Source: Diorhabda sublineata (Eukaryota; Arthropoda; Insecta; Coleoptera; Chrysomelidae). From it: a stretch of DNA of 64,000 nucleotides. The translations under genes and the position numbers were made by a program. Positions 25,145 through 35,700 of this stretch are shown here, piece by piece (within the stretch, counting starts at the first letter, position 1; each line of letters starts with the position of its first letter). Location: NCBI RefSeq assembly GCF_026230105.1, contig NC_079476.1, positions 34,648,559 through 34,712,558 on the forward strand. The letters are read 5' to 3'. The notes beneath the pieces were generated by a model that saw nothing but the letters and a program-made list of their open reading frames with translations, had not been told where the DNA came from and made no database searches.

Positions 25145-26246
25145 TATTTTGATTAATTGATAGAGATAAATTATTATAAATAATATATAAATATATCATT
25201 TTTAAAATCTACTTAATTTCTAAGCCATTATGGCATAAACGGGTGACCATTTTTTGATAAATTACCCTTTAAAAATTTTTATTTTTGTGAACTGGACCAA
25301 CAAGTCTTCCCCTTGACTTTATTTTATACTCATTTCTTACATTTACTTTAAAGTATCTGTGGTAATACATGTCTACGTCGATTCATGAAATACTAATTCA
25401 TGGCCCTCTCATTGTTTAATGGCACCATTGCCAATTGGAATAATTTTGGAGGAAGCTCAAGTCCCGTGACAAGGACATAAAAAATTACCGAAAGCATAAT
25501 TGCCGAAAAACGTCTAAAGTTAACACTAAGAAGGATGTAATAAAATAGTTGCTCGTGTCTTTAGACCTACTAATATCAAGTTTGCATTTAACTCCGCCGA
25601 AAAAAGTCCAATATTATCAAGTGAAGCGATAAAACTTTTACTTCCTACCTATGCAAATGTAGCTGATTCTAATCAATTCGACACTAGCTCAGATATGAGT
25701 GAGTAACCTAACCAGTTTTGTACATGTATTACGAATGAAAATACTGCTACTTTGAAAAATAGTTTTAAATTATTTATCAATATTTATATATTGTTTGAAT
25801 CAATTTTCTAGTGCTTTGACTGCCATTTTGGATCCGCCAATATAAATAAGGACAAAAAATAATATTACATTTATAATCTGCGACTTTAAAAACCCTTATT
25901 AACAATTTTTTGTTTCAATCCAATAATTTTGTTTATATCGGCCATTCTGAATTTTGAAAAAATAACGATAGATTCATTCAGCCACATTAAAAACCTTTGT
26001 ACACCGACTTTCATTGAAATCAAAATGTTTTTCGGTTTTTGTCCGCGTTTTTCAGAAAATGGGACACTGTGCGTTCTATTGAAATATATACTGGTGATTA
26101 CTAATAGATTTTACATTCAATAATCGTATATACTGCAAAATATTTTCCAATACTGTATATTGAAGCAGTAGAAAAAAGTAATTGTTTTATGTCGTTTTTT
26201 TTTTCAGGGAAATTGGCAGTATGTCAGCGTACGAGCCTTCAGCTAA
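14219..26246 (+). CDS. TECPR1: Tectonin beta-propeller repeat-containing protein 1 (TECPR1/Pex23-like) with galectin domain, 14 exons
   Basis: Fourteen exons with consistent phases join into 3756 coding bases, about 1251 residues. Order: tectonin/dysferlin N-terminal module (residues about 1-187), first tectonin beta-propeller repeats (about 188-410), a linker with acidic patches (about 411-580), a PH-like region (about 585-675), a galectin carbohydrate-recognition domain (about 725-860), a second dysferlin module (about 935-1045) and a second set of tectonin repeats to the C-terminus. In animals TECPR1 binds ATG12-ATG5 and phosphoinositide or sphingomyelin on autophagosomes and injured lysosomes and helps LC3/ATG8 conjugation; Drosophila Pex23 is the fly relative. 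The start MPSSLLFGINNEGRVHTLST aligns well with the vertebrate N-terminus. The vertebrate protein is about 1165 residues and lacks the galectin segment; most of the extra length here is that domain. It converges with outspread at its 3' end. Confidence 0.92.
14694..15029 (+). CDS. TECPR1: TECPR1 exon 2 (first dysferlin domain)
   Basis: 112 codons, acceptor TTGTTCCAG, donor AGT|GTAAGT, phase 0 both ends. Contains the dysferlin N module: RWLPIEGFSSRLLPTDR, WQWEGDWQKEL, the GWTYAVDFPATFYPKKQW block, and the C module CVRRRLWTRSRR. Confidence 0.92.
15178..15270 (+). CDS. TECPR1: TECPR1 exon 3
   Basis: 31 codons between TTTTAG and GTAAGT, phase 0. Encodes EPFIDVSVGG...MLVWSVTSHNR, the start of a tectonin repeat, continuing in register into exon 4. 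Confidence 0.85.
15400..15775. repeat. Imperfect hairpin repeat in TECPR1 intron 3
   Basis: The left arm (about 15465-15560, e.g. CCTGAAGTGTAGGTACCCTGG) is inverted in the right arm (about 15625-15722, CCAGGCTACC...ACACTTCAGG). Further inverted matches include GCAAGCTGATTAAAAGTCTC against GAGACTTTAATCAGCTTGC. It looks like an old palindromic MITE. The short ORFs on both strands here are artefacts of it. Confidence 0.6.
16009..16301 (+). CDS. TECPR1: TECPR1 exon 4 (tectonin repeats)
   Basis: Acceptor TTTTTAG, donor AG|GTAAAT, ends phase 2. Two tectonin repeats are visible as the recurring ISVG-x-VWA pattern (QISVGPTGLVWAS and QISVGTCAVWAVT), each followed by the LVRIGV or IWFR strand. Confidence 0.9.
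17411..17693 (+). CDS. TECPR1: TECPR1 exon 5 (tectonin repeat)
   Basis: Starts after TTAACAG and ends TTG|GTGAGT, phase 0. Encodes RKGVKGEGASLSEEL...WIEMVGRISQVSVAANDQVFGV, DRLVYHRTGV and the start of the variable linker. Confidence 0.9.
17851..18147 (+). CDS. TECPR1: TECPR1 exon 6 (linker)
   Basis: 99 codons between TTCTAG and GTGAGT, phase 0. A Ser/Thr/Pro-rich and acidic linker (ADDEELGWGEYEAPWSC) between the first propeller and the PH-like region. In vertebrates the ATG5-interacting segment lies in this general region; I could not assign it residue by residue. Confidence 0.85.
19050..19364 (+). CDS. TECPR1: TECPR1 exon 7 (start of PH-like domain)
   Basis: 105 codons, donor ATG|GTATGT, phase 0. 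Ends with LQLEWIENNGTLTILNPDG, the first strands of a PH-like fold that continues in exon 8. Confidence 0.88.
20223..20330. repeat. Near-perfect hairpin in TECPR1 intron 7
   Basis: Arms of about 45 bases (TATGCTTCTAAATGTTCTTG... at 20223 and its inverse ending ...ACATTTAGAAGCATA at about 20330) surround a short loop of about 12 bases. A long RNA hairpin would form on either strand. Probably a small palindromic MITE. Confidence 0.7.
20803..20989 (+). CDS. TECPR1: TECPR1 exon 8 (end of PH-like domain)
   Basis: Acceptor TTTTTTCAAG was chosen over the nearer TTTCAG because only the former keeps the frame open. Encodes SLGDITCIQLRSEPG...IKLQFTSDALLEEWQALF, the final strands and C-terminal helix of a PH-like domain. 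Ends G|GTATGT, phase 1. Confidence 0.87.
21820..22641 (+). CDS. TECPR1: TECPR1 exon 9 (galectin CRD, tectonin repeat, start of second dysferlin domain)
   Basis: The longest exon, 822 bases. After a tectonin segment (ESVWAVTHLGDIFVWDP) it encodes a galectin domain with the full sugar-binding signature: HINPRF (His near residue 778, Asn 780, Arg 782), VVRNA (Asn 791) and KWGFEEKE (Trp 798, Glu 801/802). The usual final Arg is Lys. FSKGQEFNLRI and FRHRLPPQSVSIL complete the fold. It then rejoins the TECPR1 pattern with YWRQLGGHLKKVE, WGIGYDYTAWAYTGGWGGG and YENQRWNPLTGYTS. The whole is one uninterrupted exon, so the galectin segment is not a splicing artefact. Confidence 0.9.
23153..23375 (+). 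CDS. TECPR1: TECPR1 exon 10 (second dysferlin domain)
   Basis: Acceptor TTCTTTTAG, donor AG|GTCAGT. LPTDRYMWSDATGRKK, HWQWVSDWMTDF, VPGGVDKEGWQYAMDFPSTY and YVRRRR are the dysferlin N-module motifs, very close to the vertebrate protein. Confidence 0.92.
23494..23674 (+). CDS. TECPR1: TECPR1 exon 11 (end of second dysferlin domain, tectonin repeat)
   Basis: Starts after TTTAAATAG. RWYRRCAIATTGPWQEI completes the dysferlin C module, followed by a tectonin strand (VWALATGGQAVVRVGVSKSNPA). Donor GCA|GTAAGT, phase 0. Confidence 0.9.
24200..24515 (+). CDS. TECPR1: TECPR1 exon 12 (tectonin repeats)
   Basis: Acceptor TTTTTAG. Encodes GHIWEHVNTDQPLTSISCGPF, VWAVGRKGCAYYRLGI, LKQISVSSLGVWAVDQEGRI and the next repeat. 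Ends phase 1 at A|GTAATT. Confidence 0.9.
24694..24839 (+). CDS. TECPR1: TECPR1 exon 13 (tectonin repeat)
   Basis: Acceptor TTTTTGTAG, donor GCG|GTAAGA. Encodes FKHVSVSHSQVWATTNGGVI and GICAANPGGSGWDIGIA, the last propeller blade. Confidence 0.9.
25074..25141. repeat. (TA)n microsatellite in TECPR1 intron 13
   Basis: About 34 uninterrupted TA units. Confidence 0.95.
26208..26246 (+). CDS. TECPR1: TECPR1 exon 14 (C-terminus and stop)
   Basis: After a long pyrimidine tract ending CAG, 12 codons (GNWQYVSVRAFS) and TAA. GGxWxxxSVRA is the conserved end of TECPR1, which supports this short last exon. Confidence 0.88.
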   Translation, partial: GNWQYVSVRAFS

Positions 26247-26309
26247 ATCAGTATAAAATGTGATCTTGAAGTTTATTCACTAGGCAGACAAAATCCTTTA
26301 GTTTTAGGT

Positions 26310-26319
26310 TTTATTTATT
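26310..26319 (-). terminator. Candidate polyadenylation signals of outspread
   Basis: Two overlapping AATAAA on the minus strand (TTTATT on the plus) about 380 bases after the outspread stop. An ATTAAA near 26418 is an alternative. Use of the AATAAA pair would make the two convergent transcripts overlap. Confidence 0.4.
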
Positions 26320-26358
26320 TTATATGCTAGTCTTTTAAAATGAATTTATGATTTATAC

Positions 26359-26364
26359 AATAAA
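26359..26364 (+). terminator. Polyadenylation signal of TECPR1
   Basis: AATAAA about 113 bases after the stop codon, the first on this strand. Confidence 0.55.
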
Positions 26365-26694
26365 CTATTTTTTACCAATTTGTTTTCTTACTATGAATCA
26401 GTACTGGAAAAAAACACGTTTTAATGAATAACTTATATATTTTGTTCAATATAAACATTCCGTAAAACCCAACACAGATAAACAATAAACTGTTAACGCA
26501 AAAAAATTTTGTACAGTTATCGGGAAAGAGCAGTATTTGAGGTAAAAATAATAAATAAACATATTCAAGGGGTAAAACAACGGTTAAAATTGGGTAAAGA
26601 CGTGCGATCTGTACACAACGGTGAACATTGTACTAAATACACTGGTATATGAGGCTTGTTAGGACTAGTATATTGTTTTTACGGATACACACCA

Positions 26695-26700
26695 TCAGTT
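26695..26700 (-). CDS. osp: outspread last exon (one codon plus stop)
   Basis: Acceptor TTTTTGTTTCAG is followed by AAC TGA in frame, giving C-terminus ...STLQN. A strong acceptor supports it, but an alternative is intron retention ending ...STLQV a few bases past the previous donor. Confidence 0.5.
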   Translation of the reverse strand, partial: N

Positions 26701-29700
26701 CTGAAACAAAAATTCGTAATTACTATCTAAGTCATTATAATTAATATGAAATAGAACAAATAAATTGATATTTTCTGATATACATAATACTACTAATTAG
26801 AAATGAAAATTGTACTTTGATTGAGCTTAAAAAAATTACATTATTTATACCTGCAAAGTAGAGATCTGGGGGTTCCGTTCGAGTTTTAAAATATGCTGTT
26901 GAGCATGCGCCAATTGTCTTGTGGCAGTACCAAGCTGCTCTTCCAGAGCAGCTGTTTCTAATGATTTGACAGAAAGTTGTTCTGATAGATCAAACATACT
27001 ATCTCTTTGTTGTCGAACAAAATCTTGTTTGAATTTAGCAACTTCTCGCTGCACCTCTGCTACATGGGCTTTTCTCATAGCATCTAATGCAGCTAAAGTG
27101 GCTTGTGTCTCTTCAGCTAAGGCTTGTTCTTTTTCCTGTAATTAAACACTATTAGATAAAAAGAAATAACTATTCTTCCTGTTGATTTAACGTATTACAG
27201 AATATTCACTATAGTGAGTCACATAGTTATAAATAAATCACCGCGAACCTTGTAGGCAATTAACATACTTAACCTATCGTGTCTTGTGAACTAACAATTA
27301 GCAACATAGGACATCTAATCTAGAATTGTCCTCATTTTAACAAAAACATTCTTAAAACCGTAATAATACTTTATATGACATGAATGTTACAAGATCTAGA
27401 TAGCCATTTAAAACGAACGTGTGTCTTTAGAAACACATTTAACATTCATTTTTTATCTGATGTTATATCTAAATATTATTATGTGTGATGAATTGTATGA
27501 TAATTTCATAAGATTTATTTGTTTGTTTTATGAATTATGATGTAGGTGATTTACTTCTGAAAATATTCATTTGACCTACTCATGTCGCTTATTAGGTGTA
27601 AATTTTTCTAACAACTTTACTAAAAAGTAGATTAAGTGTCATTGCATATATAATTTTAAAAAAAGTCCATTTAAATAATGAAAATAAATATTTGTTCAAT
27701 ATATTTTAATCTTTTCAAGTGAATCTTTAGATAAGTATATTTCATCAGAGACTGATAGGAGACATTACCAAGAAATAAATATAAAACATCTACTTTGTTT
27801 GAATTGTAATGAGAATTTCAAATCGATAACTATCACTATTGTTGATTTTCTGATTTCATTGCATCTTTAATATTCTTGGTTTTCTTCTCATTCTGTTCTC
27901 CTATTGGAAGCACTTCATCATTCCTCCCCCATCCTCTGCACATGATCGTATCAAATCAAATGTTTCTCCTTAATGTGTTCTTTAATTATTTCTTTCCGGT
28001 TTATTTGTCCTTTTATTGTGACGTCTATTTGCTCTTCTTAAGGCGTCCATTTCCGTGGTTTCCACGTTTTTCGTTAGTTATTATTTTAGTTTCCACTTTC
28101 CCGATCCATATATTGACTCACTCCTTATTGCATTGTAGATCCTCAGTTTTCGATGTTTTCCTATTTCAGTATTCCATTTAGTGATTTAGAGAAAAGGATT
28201 ATGGTATAGCTAGACACCAGTGACCAATTGATCAAATACCTTCTTCATCGCCCGAACTAGAACTTTTGTAAACTATGCGGGGAAGCAATCCAGATTGTAT
28301 TTCTGTGGTATAAAAATATCAATAAACGAATTAGTAAACAATCGCAAATACTTATACGCATCAATAAGCGTTGAGTAAGCTTTAAAATAAGTTCTAAACC
28401 TAACAAATGTTTTTAAAAATGACCAAATGCATAATATTATGGATACAGACATCCCGTTCGAAGTGATAGTTAATGACGGTCTATAAGATCTTCTGCAAAC
28501 CCGGAATGCATCGAAGCTGTCGCAACGAGCTGAATAGTTCTTGATCTGTTTATTCTATATTTTTATTTTTATATCATCTGTACCTTTACCAAAAATATCT
28601 CCTAGATAAATATAGTTCTCACATGTCACATCGTTTTCTAGTTGTATATCAGTTTTATCCTCTCCTACACACAAATACTGTGTATTGTCTATGTTTATCT
28701 GCAGTCCCTATTTTTCATAGTATTCCTTTAGTTTTCGTAAAAAGTATTCTAAATAATCTCTGTCGTTTGTATATATTACTCTATAATCTGCAAACTGGTA
28801 GATGTATAACCAGGTATCATCGTCGATTTGGATCCGAATTTCTTTTTCTAAGTTGTTGACTGTGAAGAATTCCAATACATCATTTCCGATTTTTACTGCA
28901 GACTATAACATTATGGGTACTGATTTGAATTTGAATGTTTAATATCCTGTAGAAAAACATGATTTTCAATCTAATTTCATTATAATGTAACTCTGAAACT
29001 ATGATATGAAATGATCATCCCAATGTCAAATAGAACTATCTAGATGTTGATGAATAATTACCTGCTTAAGTAATTCAACTTCCTGGGCATGTGCATCACG
29101 CAATTCGTGAATTGTTCGTAAATGCCATTGCTCCATAGTAGATAATACTCTTTCGCAAAGCTGTTGTAACCGTTCCATATCTTCTTCTTTATGTCGATCT
29201 TTACAAGTTGCCAAAGCTCTTCTATAAGCTGCTCGCAAGTTTTCTACTTGCGTAAGATATTCTGTTCTCAGATATACCGGTCTTTCATCTTCTAAACTAC
29301 TGTACCTTGAAAAAATGAAATATTAGAATACATATTTTTTTGTTGAATTGTACCAAAGAAGCTGACATTCTACTGTTAATGATATTCAACCACGATATCC
29401 GCAATTATTCTTATCGCTTTTTTTCAATTTTATATAATCGTATGCAGAAGCGGGCTTTTACATAACCTTTTTAAACCACAAATAGTAGCTAATTGGTTTA
29501 TTTGTAACATGAGGAGACAAGTTGGTTAAACATATTGGATAATTTGTGCTAGAACCAACGTAGTTGGAATTTCTGGGACCTTTGATGATATTCATGTTTA
29601 CATTACCACTAGACCAACACTCACAATTACCAACCAAGTTATCGTCTTCAGAGACCTCTTTGGCGGGAATCACATTTATTCCTTGACTACTAAACTATAG

Positions 29701-32700
29701 TGTGGGCTCTAGGGAATTGACCATTGACTTTCAAATGCATCCAACAATTCATTAATGGATACAATTTTTAACAATCTTACGTTATTAATATTTACTCGGT
29801 CCGTCTATATTTTTAATGAGCTATGTGCTCTTAAACCGGACAATAACGGATCTCTTAGTGTGCCCAATAGAATTGTAAATATGTTAATTAACTGTTAGAA
29901 AAATTGTAATTAGGTTAATTAACCTATCTATAATTATTAAGACGGTTAATTAACCGTTATGTGAATTGTAAATAGATTAATTAACCGTCATAGGTTTATG
30001 AAATCTCTAAGTGAAACCACCTTTTTCCAAACTCAAAATGAAAAACAAGAAAAAGTTGTTCTGATACTTTTCAATCCTGTTTGTACAAAGAGATTAGAAA
30101 GAATATTTAACAGAGTGGGTTTTTAATTGGTTTATAAACCCAACAATAGTGCCTAAAATAGTAGCTAATTTGAGCATACATACCTCCACTACCGATTTAT
30201 GAACATCTAAAATTGTCATTTGAATTCAAAACTAGCTAAGAGAATACAATGTATATAATTAGCTGGACGAAGGTTTATTTTTGATATTTGTAAGTAAAAA
30301 GTCGACTACCACATTTTTTAAATATATTTACGTAGAAAACCACATAGGTTAGAGGTTATTTCGAGGTAAATATCACCAAAAGGATGAATGTATATGCGCC
30401 AGATTAAAAGTCCTTGCCCATGTCCGAGGATACATTGGACGTATTCAGAACGGAAAAGAGTAGTATATATGAAATTAGCTGTGGTGATTGTAACGGAAAG
30501 TATGTTGGGCAGACTAAGAGATCCGTTAGTGTCCGGTTTAAAGAGCACATACCTCAATTAAAATATCGAAAAAGCAAGTATCAATATTAATAATGCAAAA
30601 TTGTTAAAAAATGTATCCAATAATAAATTGTTGGATGTATTTGAGAGCATTGAAATTCCTAAATGTAAGAAAAGCTTAAATAGGGACAAAGGGCCAATTC
30701 CTTATAGCCCACTCTATAGTTTAGTAATATTCCCGCCAAGGAGGTTTTCCCGCTGGATTTTTCAATGGAGAAGATTTGTTAATGGGAAAATTCAGTACAG
30801 AACAGGTAAGTCAAGTTATTAGGTATTAGTTTAGCTTCAGTCTCTGAAGATGATAACTTGGTTATCGAAACGCGCACCTGACAGTGTAATAGTGTGGTCA
30901 GCTAGAACCAACGTGCAACTTAAGATTTAATTAAATGTATAAAGTGAATCATAAACTTACTTTCTAAACGAATTATTTTCTTCTAAAGCTTTCCTTATAT
31001 CTTCTAAACTATTTCTCAAATTAAGGCACATCTGACAGACATCGCTCCAATTTCTTAAAACTAAATCTTCGCGGTTAACAGGTACATTTAGTGACTTATG
31101 CAAATCTTTCACTTTTGATGACATTTCATTCAAGTATCCTAAAACTTCTTCAAGTTCAGGTTGACTCAAAACAGCATAACAATCCCTACTGAATTTTTCA
31201 ACCATGCAATTGAATTCGGCTTCCAGACTTTGATTTATTTGTAGAAGTGACTCGTCTTCTATTAGAGACCAGTACTTATCGTTTTCGAACCAACAACTAA
31301 GACGATTTCTAGAATCATTATAGTCTTCGGGTACATATTCACCACTGAGAACTGCTATTCTAGCATCTATTAGTGATTTGTGAGCAATTATTTCTGCGTA
31401 TTCGTGGAGTAGAGTTGTAGATGTGCGTGCATTTCGTACAGATTCCATCCTACATCTGAAAAAGTGAATGTTTTAAAACAAAAAGTAGTTTAATAATTAA
31501 GTAGTATGAATGAACTGATGAAATTATTCGGCTTGAAGTATTCACAAGAGGGCTGATGACAGACCTGACAGGACCTCGTCCTACTACAAGAAGAAGAAGA
31601 AGAAGTATTCTGTTCAGTAGGGGTAGACAAAAGACAATCTGTGCCGGTTAGATCAGGCCCGTTAAAAAAATTGATGCAATTTTGAAATAAATAAATAATA
31701 GAGAGTATTATAAAACAGCCCTAACTATATTCCTACTTTAATGTATGCAACATAAATAGAACAAGTGATCAGTTGACTACATAGAGTTGAACGTGCACTG
31801 CTCTCATTTTTCGAAGGACGACAGGTCGTAGCACACGTAGTTTAATTTGATTTAGCACACTGGTCGCATACTCGTCATTTCTTTTGAGATCAAATCTGCG
31901 GCCATGCTTGTGTCCTGGTTGCGGCGATACGAACCCTGCGACCAGGTCGCAGTGATGTATTCAATTTATTGTCATGTAGCCGGTCATGCTTGCGACTGAT
32001 TTTGGAAAAGCTTTTGAGGACGTCGCGGCCAAAACGATCTTCACAGTTTCTTATGTCGATGGTCCATTAGCAAATGCGGCGTTCGACATTTCTACAACGT
32101 ATTCACCACGTTTCATTCAGTTTGTTGATGGGCAAGTTTGCGAGAATTCGTCAAAAGAGAATAAAAAGTTTGAGTTTGGGGTATTTATAAATTAAATTCA
32201 AACATGGCTTTGGAATGTAAAAATATGAAATAATGTTTGTAACTGTCCACATATAAGTCTCTTTGCATTCACTGGATGAATACCATATTTTCTTTTCTTT
32301 TTATATTCGTACATATACATTTAGATAATTATCGCCAACAGTATAAAATACGACGACCCGATCGCAACGTGTCGTGTCGCCGCGACCAGGACGCAAGCCA
32401 ATATAATAATAAAGTGGAAAAATTGATTTTTGTAAGTTAAGTATTGATTTTATTTTATTATAATGATTAAATTATTCCATCTAGAGACCTTTGTGGGTCA
32501 ATAAAAAACAGAAAAATTGATTTGGAATGCAGAAATTTTAATGAAGCATGGACATTGATAAGAAAGCAATTTGCTTAGTTTTTCAGAAAATAATTATTGT
32601 TTTCAAGGAATACAATTTAAATAGGTATTTTAAGTTAAAACATCCTAAATATGTATTAGTTTCTTCAAAATACAGTAGAAAATTTGACAAAAAACTTGAA

Positions 32701-35700
32701 TAAGCAGAAAAATAATAGTATTATTTTTATATTTATATATAATAGTATAGTATTTTTCACAATCTATGAAAGTGACTTTACTACCTAAACCTAAATAAAA
32801 TTCGATAAGAAACAAAAGTTGTAAAGATATGCCTATTTATTGGGAGGGCATTGTGCAGAGCAGCGAAGAGCGGAAGATCTTACGCCGAATATATGGAACA
32901 GTGCGTGTGGCGCAGTCGTACAAACATCGAGCCCTACCGGCTCTATGAAGACTCCAGCCTGGGGACAGAAGTCAAAAAGGCCAGACTAAGATTGATAGTT
33001 CACTTGGAGCATATCCCTGAGGAGCACCGAGCGGGAGGGCTCGCAAAGCGTACCGGCAGAAGCACGAGGGCCGGCGACTGTCTGGGCGACCGCGCAAACG
33101 ATGGCTAAATGAGGTCGAAGAGGATATTTGGGACCTAGGTGTAAGAGGGTAAAGACGCCGATTATTAGACCGTGATGACTGGAGGAATGTGATGGACGAG
33201 TACAAGACTCTTAAAAACCGACATTCTGGTATCCATCTTTCTTCTGTCCCCTCATGTAGAATAGTTGATCTTTTACCTTTACTGGGTGTATCATGGGTGT
33301 CGTACCAACTGTCATCTAGGGGGATTATCGTTCAGTTTTCTGATATAGCTGTATTTATTTATTCAGAATATTCTATTCTGAATCTTTGCAATCGCTACGA
33401 CTCCATTAAATTTGGCATTTAATCTATTTTTAAATAAAAACCCCAAACGACGTACAGTTCACCACAAAGTTGTAGTGGAATAATCAATTTCACCGTTTTC
33501 TGAAATAGTCTCCGTTACAATAACGTTGACACTTTTTGTTCTGCGTACATTCCATTCGACTCGTTCTGCACATCTTTGGGAGCGAATTCTCATTGGCTGC
33601 TTCACAGCTGGTGCGCTATAGCACACCTTGTAGTCTTTACATCATGGTACATTCCTCAAAGATTGCGGAGAATTAAATCTTCTTGAAATAAATCGATGCA
33701 CTTTGGTACAAAATTGTGTTTTCGTTTTTCGGTCAAACAATTGCGCTGTTTGGTAGACATTTCAAACATCGACTTTATAACATATACTGTCTCATGGCTC
33801 GAAATTAACTACCACAGACAAAGGCGTTGGAACCATACATAATCCGATCCTGTTAGGGTTAGGTATAAATATAAGGGTAGAGTCGGATTGCATCTCATAC
33901 ATTAATTGGAAGCTAGTCACTTTCTTAAATCAGGAATAATTCTATTCAGGTTTCGTTACAATCTTAATAGCGTCACTGAGGAAGGGAACTATATGATGGT
34001 TCTAGAAATTTGAGTAATTTCTCGAGTACGGTGCCTTATCCACTGATCCACCTAACCTTTTAAGAAATTATTTTCTTATATAAAGATATAACCAATATTT
34101 TTTGAAATATAACAGTTCAGTGTTCGGTTTCTATTCGTTTAACAAGTGCTGATTTATCTCCTACTCTCCAAAATTATTCATAAAATATTTGGCCGAGACC
34201 TACTATTTCAAGTTAAAAATTTACATGTTGATTAAATTTGTCACAAAATAAAAATATATAATTTATAAAATAATTTTAGCAATATTGACCCCAATAAAAC
34301 ACTACTTCTGTTAAGTATGTCACTAACTGTATTGTTGAGTTTAAATAACTTACCTCCAATTCTGCTTGAGTAATTTATTCAAACTATTTTGATACAAATC
34401 AGTTAATTCTGTGATGCTTTTATTAACTTCCTCGAATAAACAATCTCCAACAGAATCCGACCATAATTCTAAAGCTGCCCTTTCTGAAGCGAAAAAGCTG
34501 AAGAAGTACGCATGATCCTCATCTAAATTTGATTGGTAAACTTGAGCTGCTCTTAAAAGAACGTGATTTATTTCCGACCGGATCAATTCTGTATTGACGA
34601 CATCTCTTGCCGCTTTACTAAACTCGTTAGCGACAGTATCTATTCTGCATGATTGATCTGACGACATGCAGATGGTTTCTAAAGCTAGAGACTCGGCTAG
34701 CTGTGGTAACTTATCAGTTTTATAAGTGGTTAGTAGATTATCTAGATTGCGTTTTTCATCACATAGTATGTTAATTGAAGAGCCTTTGGCTGTTATAAAG
34801 TTTTTGCAAAATTTAAATCCATGGGCTGCTGATACGAGACATTTTGCTAATATTTTTGATAGATATTCGGCGCTTGTTTTACAAGATGGTGTTTTTTTGT
34901 CGCTTGAACCATTTATTTTGTTTTCGAGAGATATTATTAAATAAGCGGTTTCTCTGATTTCTTTTTTGATCAGTCGATCGCATATGGCTTCTCCTGTAAC
35001 TGGAGAGAGGAGAGCTTCTTGTATTCTACTAACTAAAATATTCTCGTAAGCTACTTTTTCTGCTAAAATTTGTAGTCGAGCAATACTGTCCCAGTTATTA
35101 TTTTCCTAAAAAAAATGTTCCATTAAAAAGATGTGGTTAGAAAAAACCAAATAACACATGCAAAAACATACAGATGTAATATGGAGGGTAGAGAGTGCAG
35201 AATTGCGCCAGTGTAGGGTATGGTATAAATGAAGCTATTGTAGATTAATAGAAGTATGCCGAATTTAAAAATTAAACATCATTTTCGTTCATTATTGGAA
35301 GTGTCAAAGATTTGTTGTATAAAATAATGTAGTAAATCTAATGTAAAAGAAATTTACCCTGATGCTGATGTGGCGCCACCTTTACTTAAGGCATTTAGAC
35401 GGACACTTTTCATATATACAGTTTGTTCTCCTTCTCCATAAGAAGTAATAAATATATCGTCGTTATACAAGTGACTAAGACCATAATTATAGATTTTTAG
35501 GTTTTAATGTTCATATACCTAAATTTTTTACTAATTTTAAAGAAAAAATTCCAAAAACGTTATAATAACGTTTATAATTTCTAATGTCATATTGATTAAA
35601 TCCATTTTGTATAAACATGTACTTCAGTCTCTGAAGCCGATCGCTTGGTTATCGAAACGCGCGGCAGACGGTGTAATTGTGAGTATTGGTGTTGTGGTAG

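Larger units (their letters stand above)
31456..34353. other. outspread intron with mobile-element debris
   Basis: Holds a LINE 3' tail (about 31545-31605, ending in GAAGAA repeats), a DNA transposon remnant (31907-32400) and a LINE C-terminal fragment (32841-33215). The rest has no recognised feature. Confidence 0.5.

Noticed and set aside
27876..28181. 101-codon plus-strand ORF
   Set aside because: Within an outspread intron, hydrophobic low-complexity composition and no motif; likely chance.
30318..30557. Minus-strand 79-codon ORF
   Set aside because: Antisense to the GIY-YIG fragment on the plus strand, which carries the recognisable motif.
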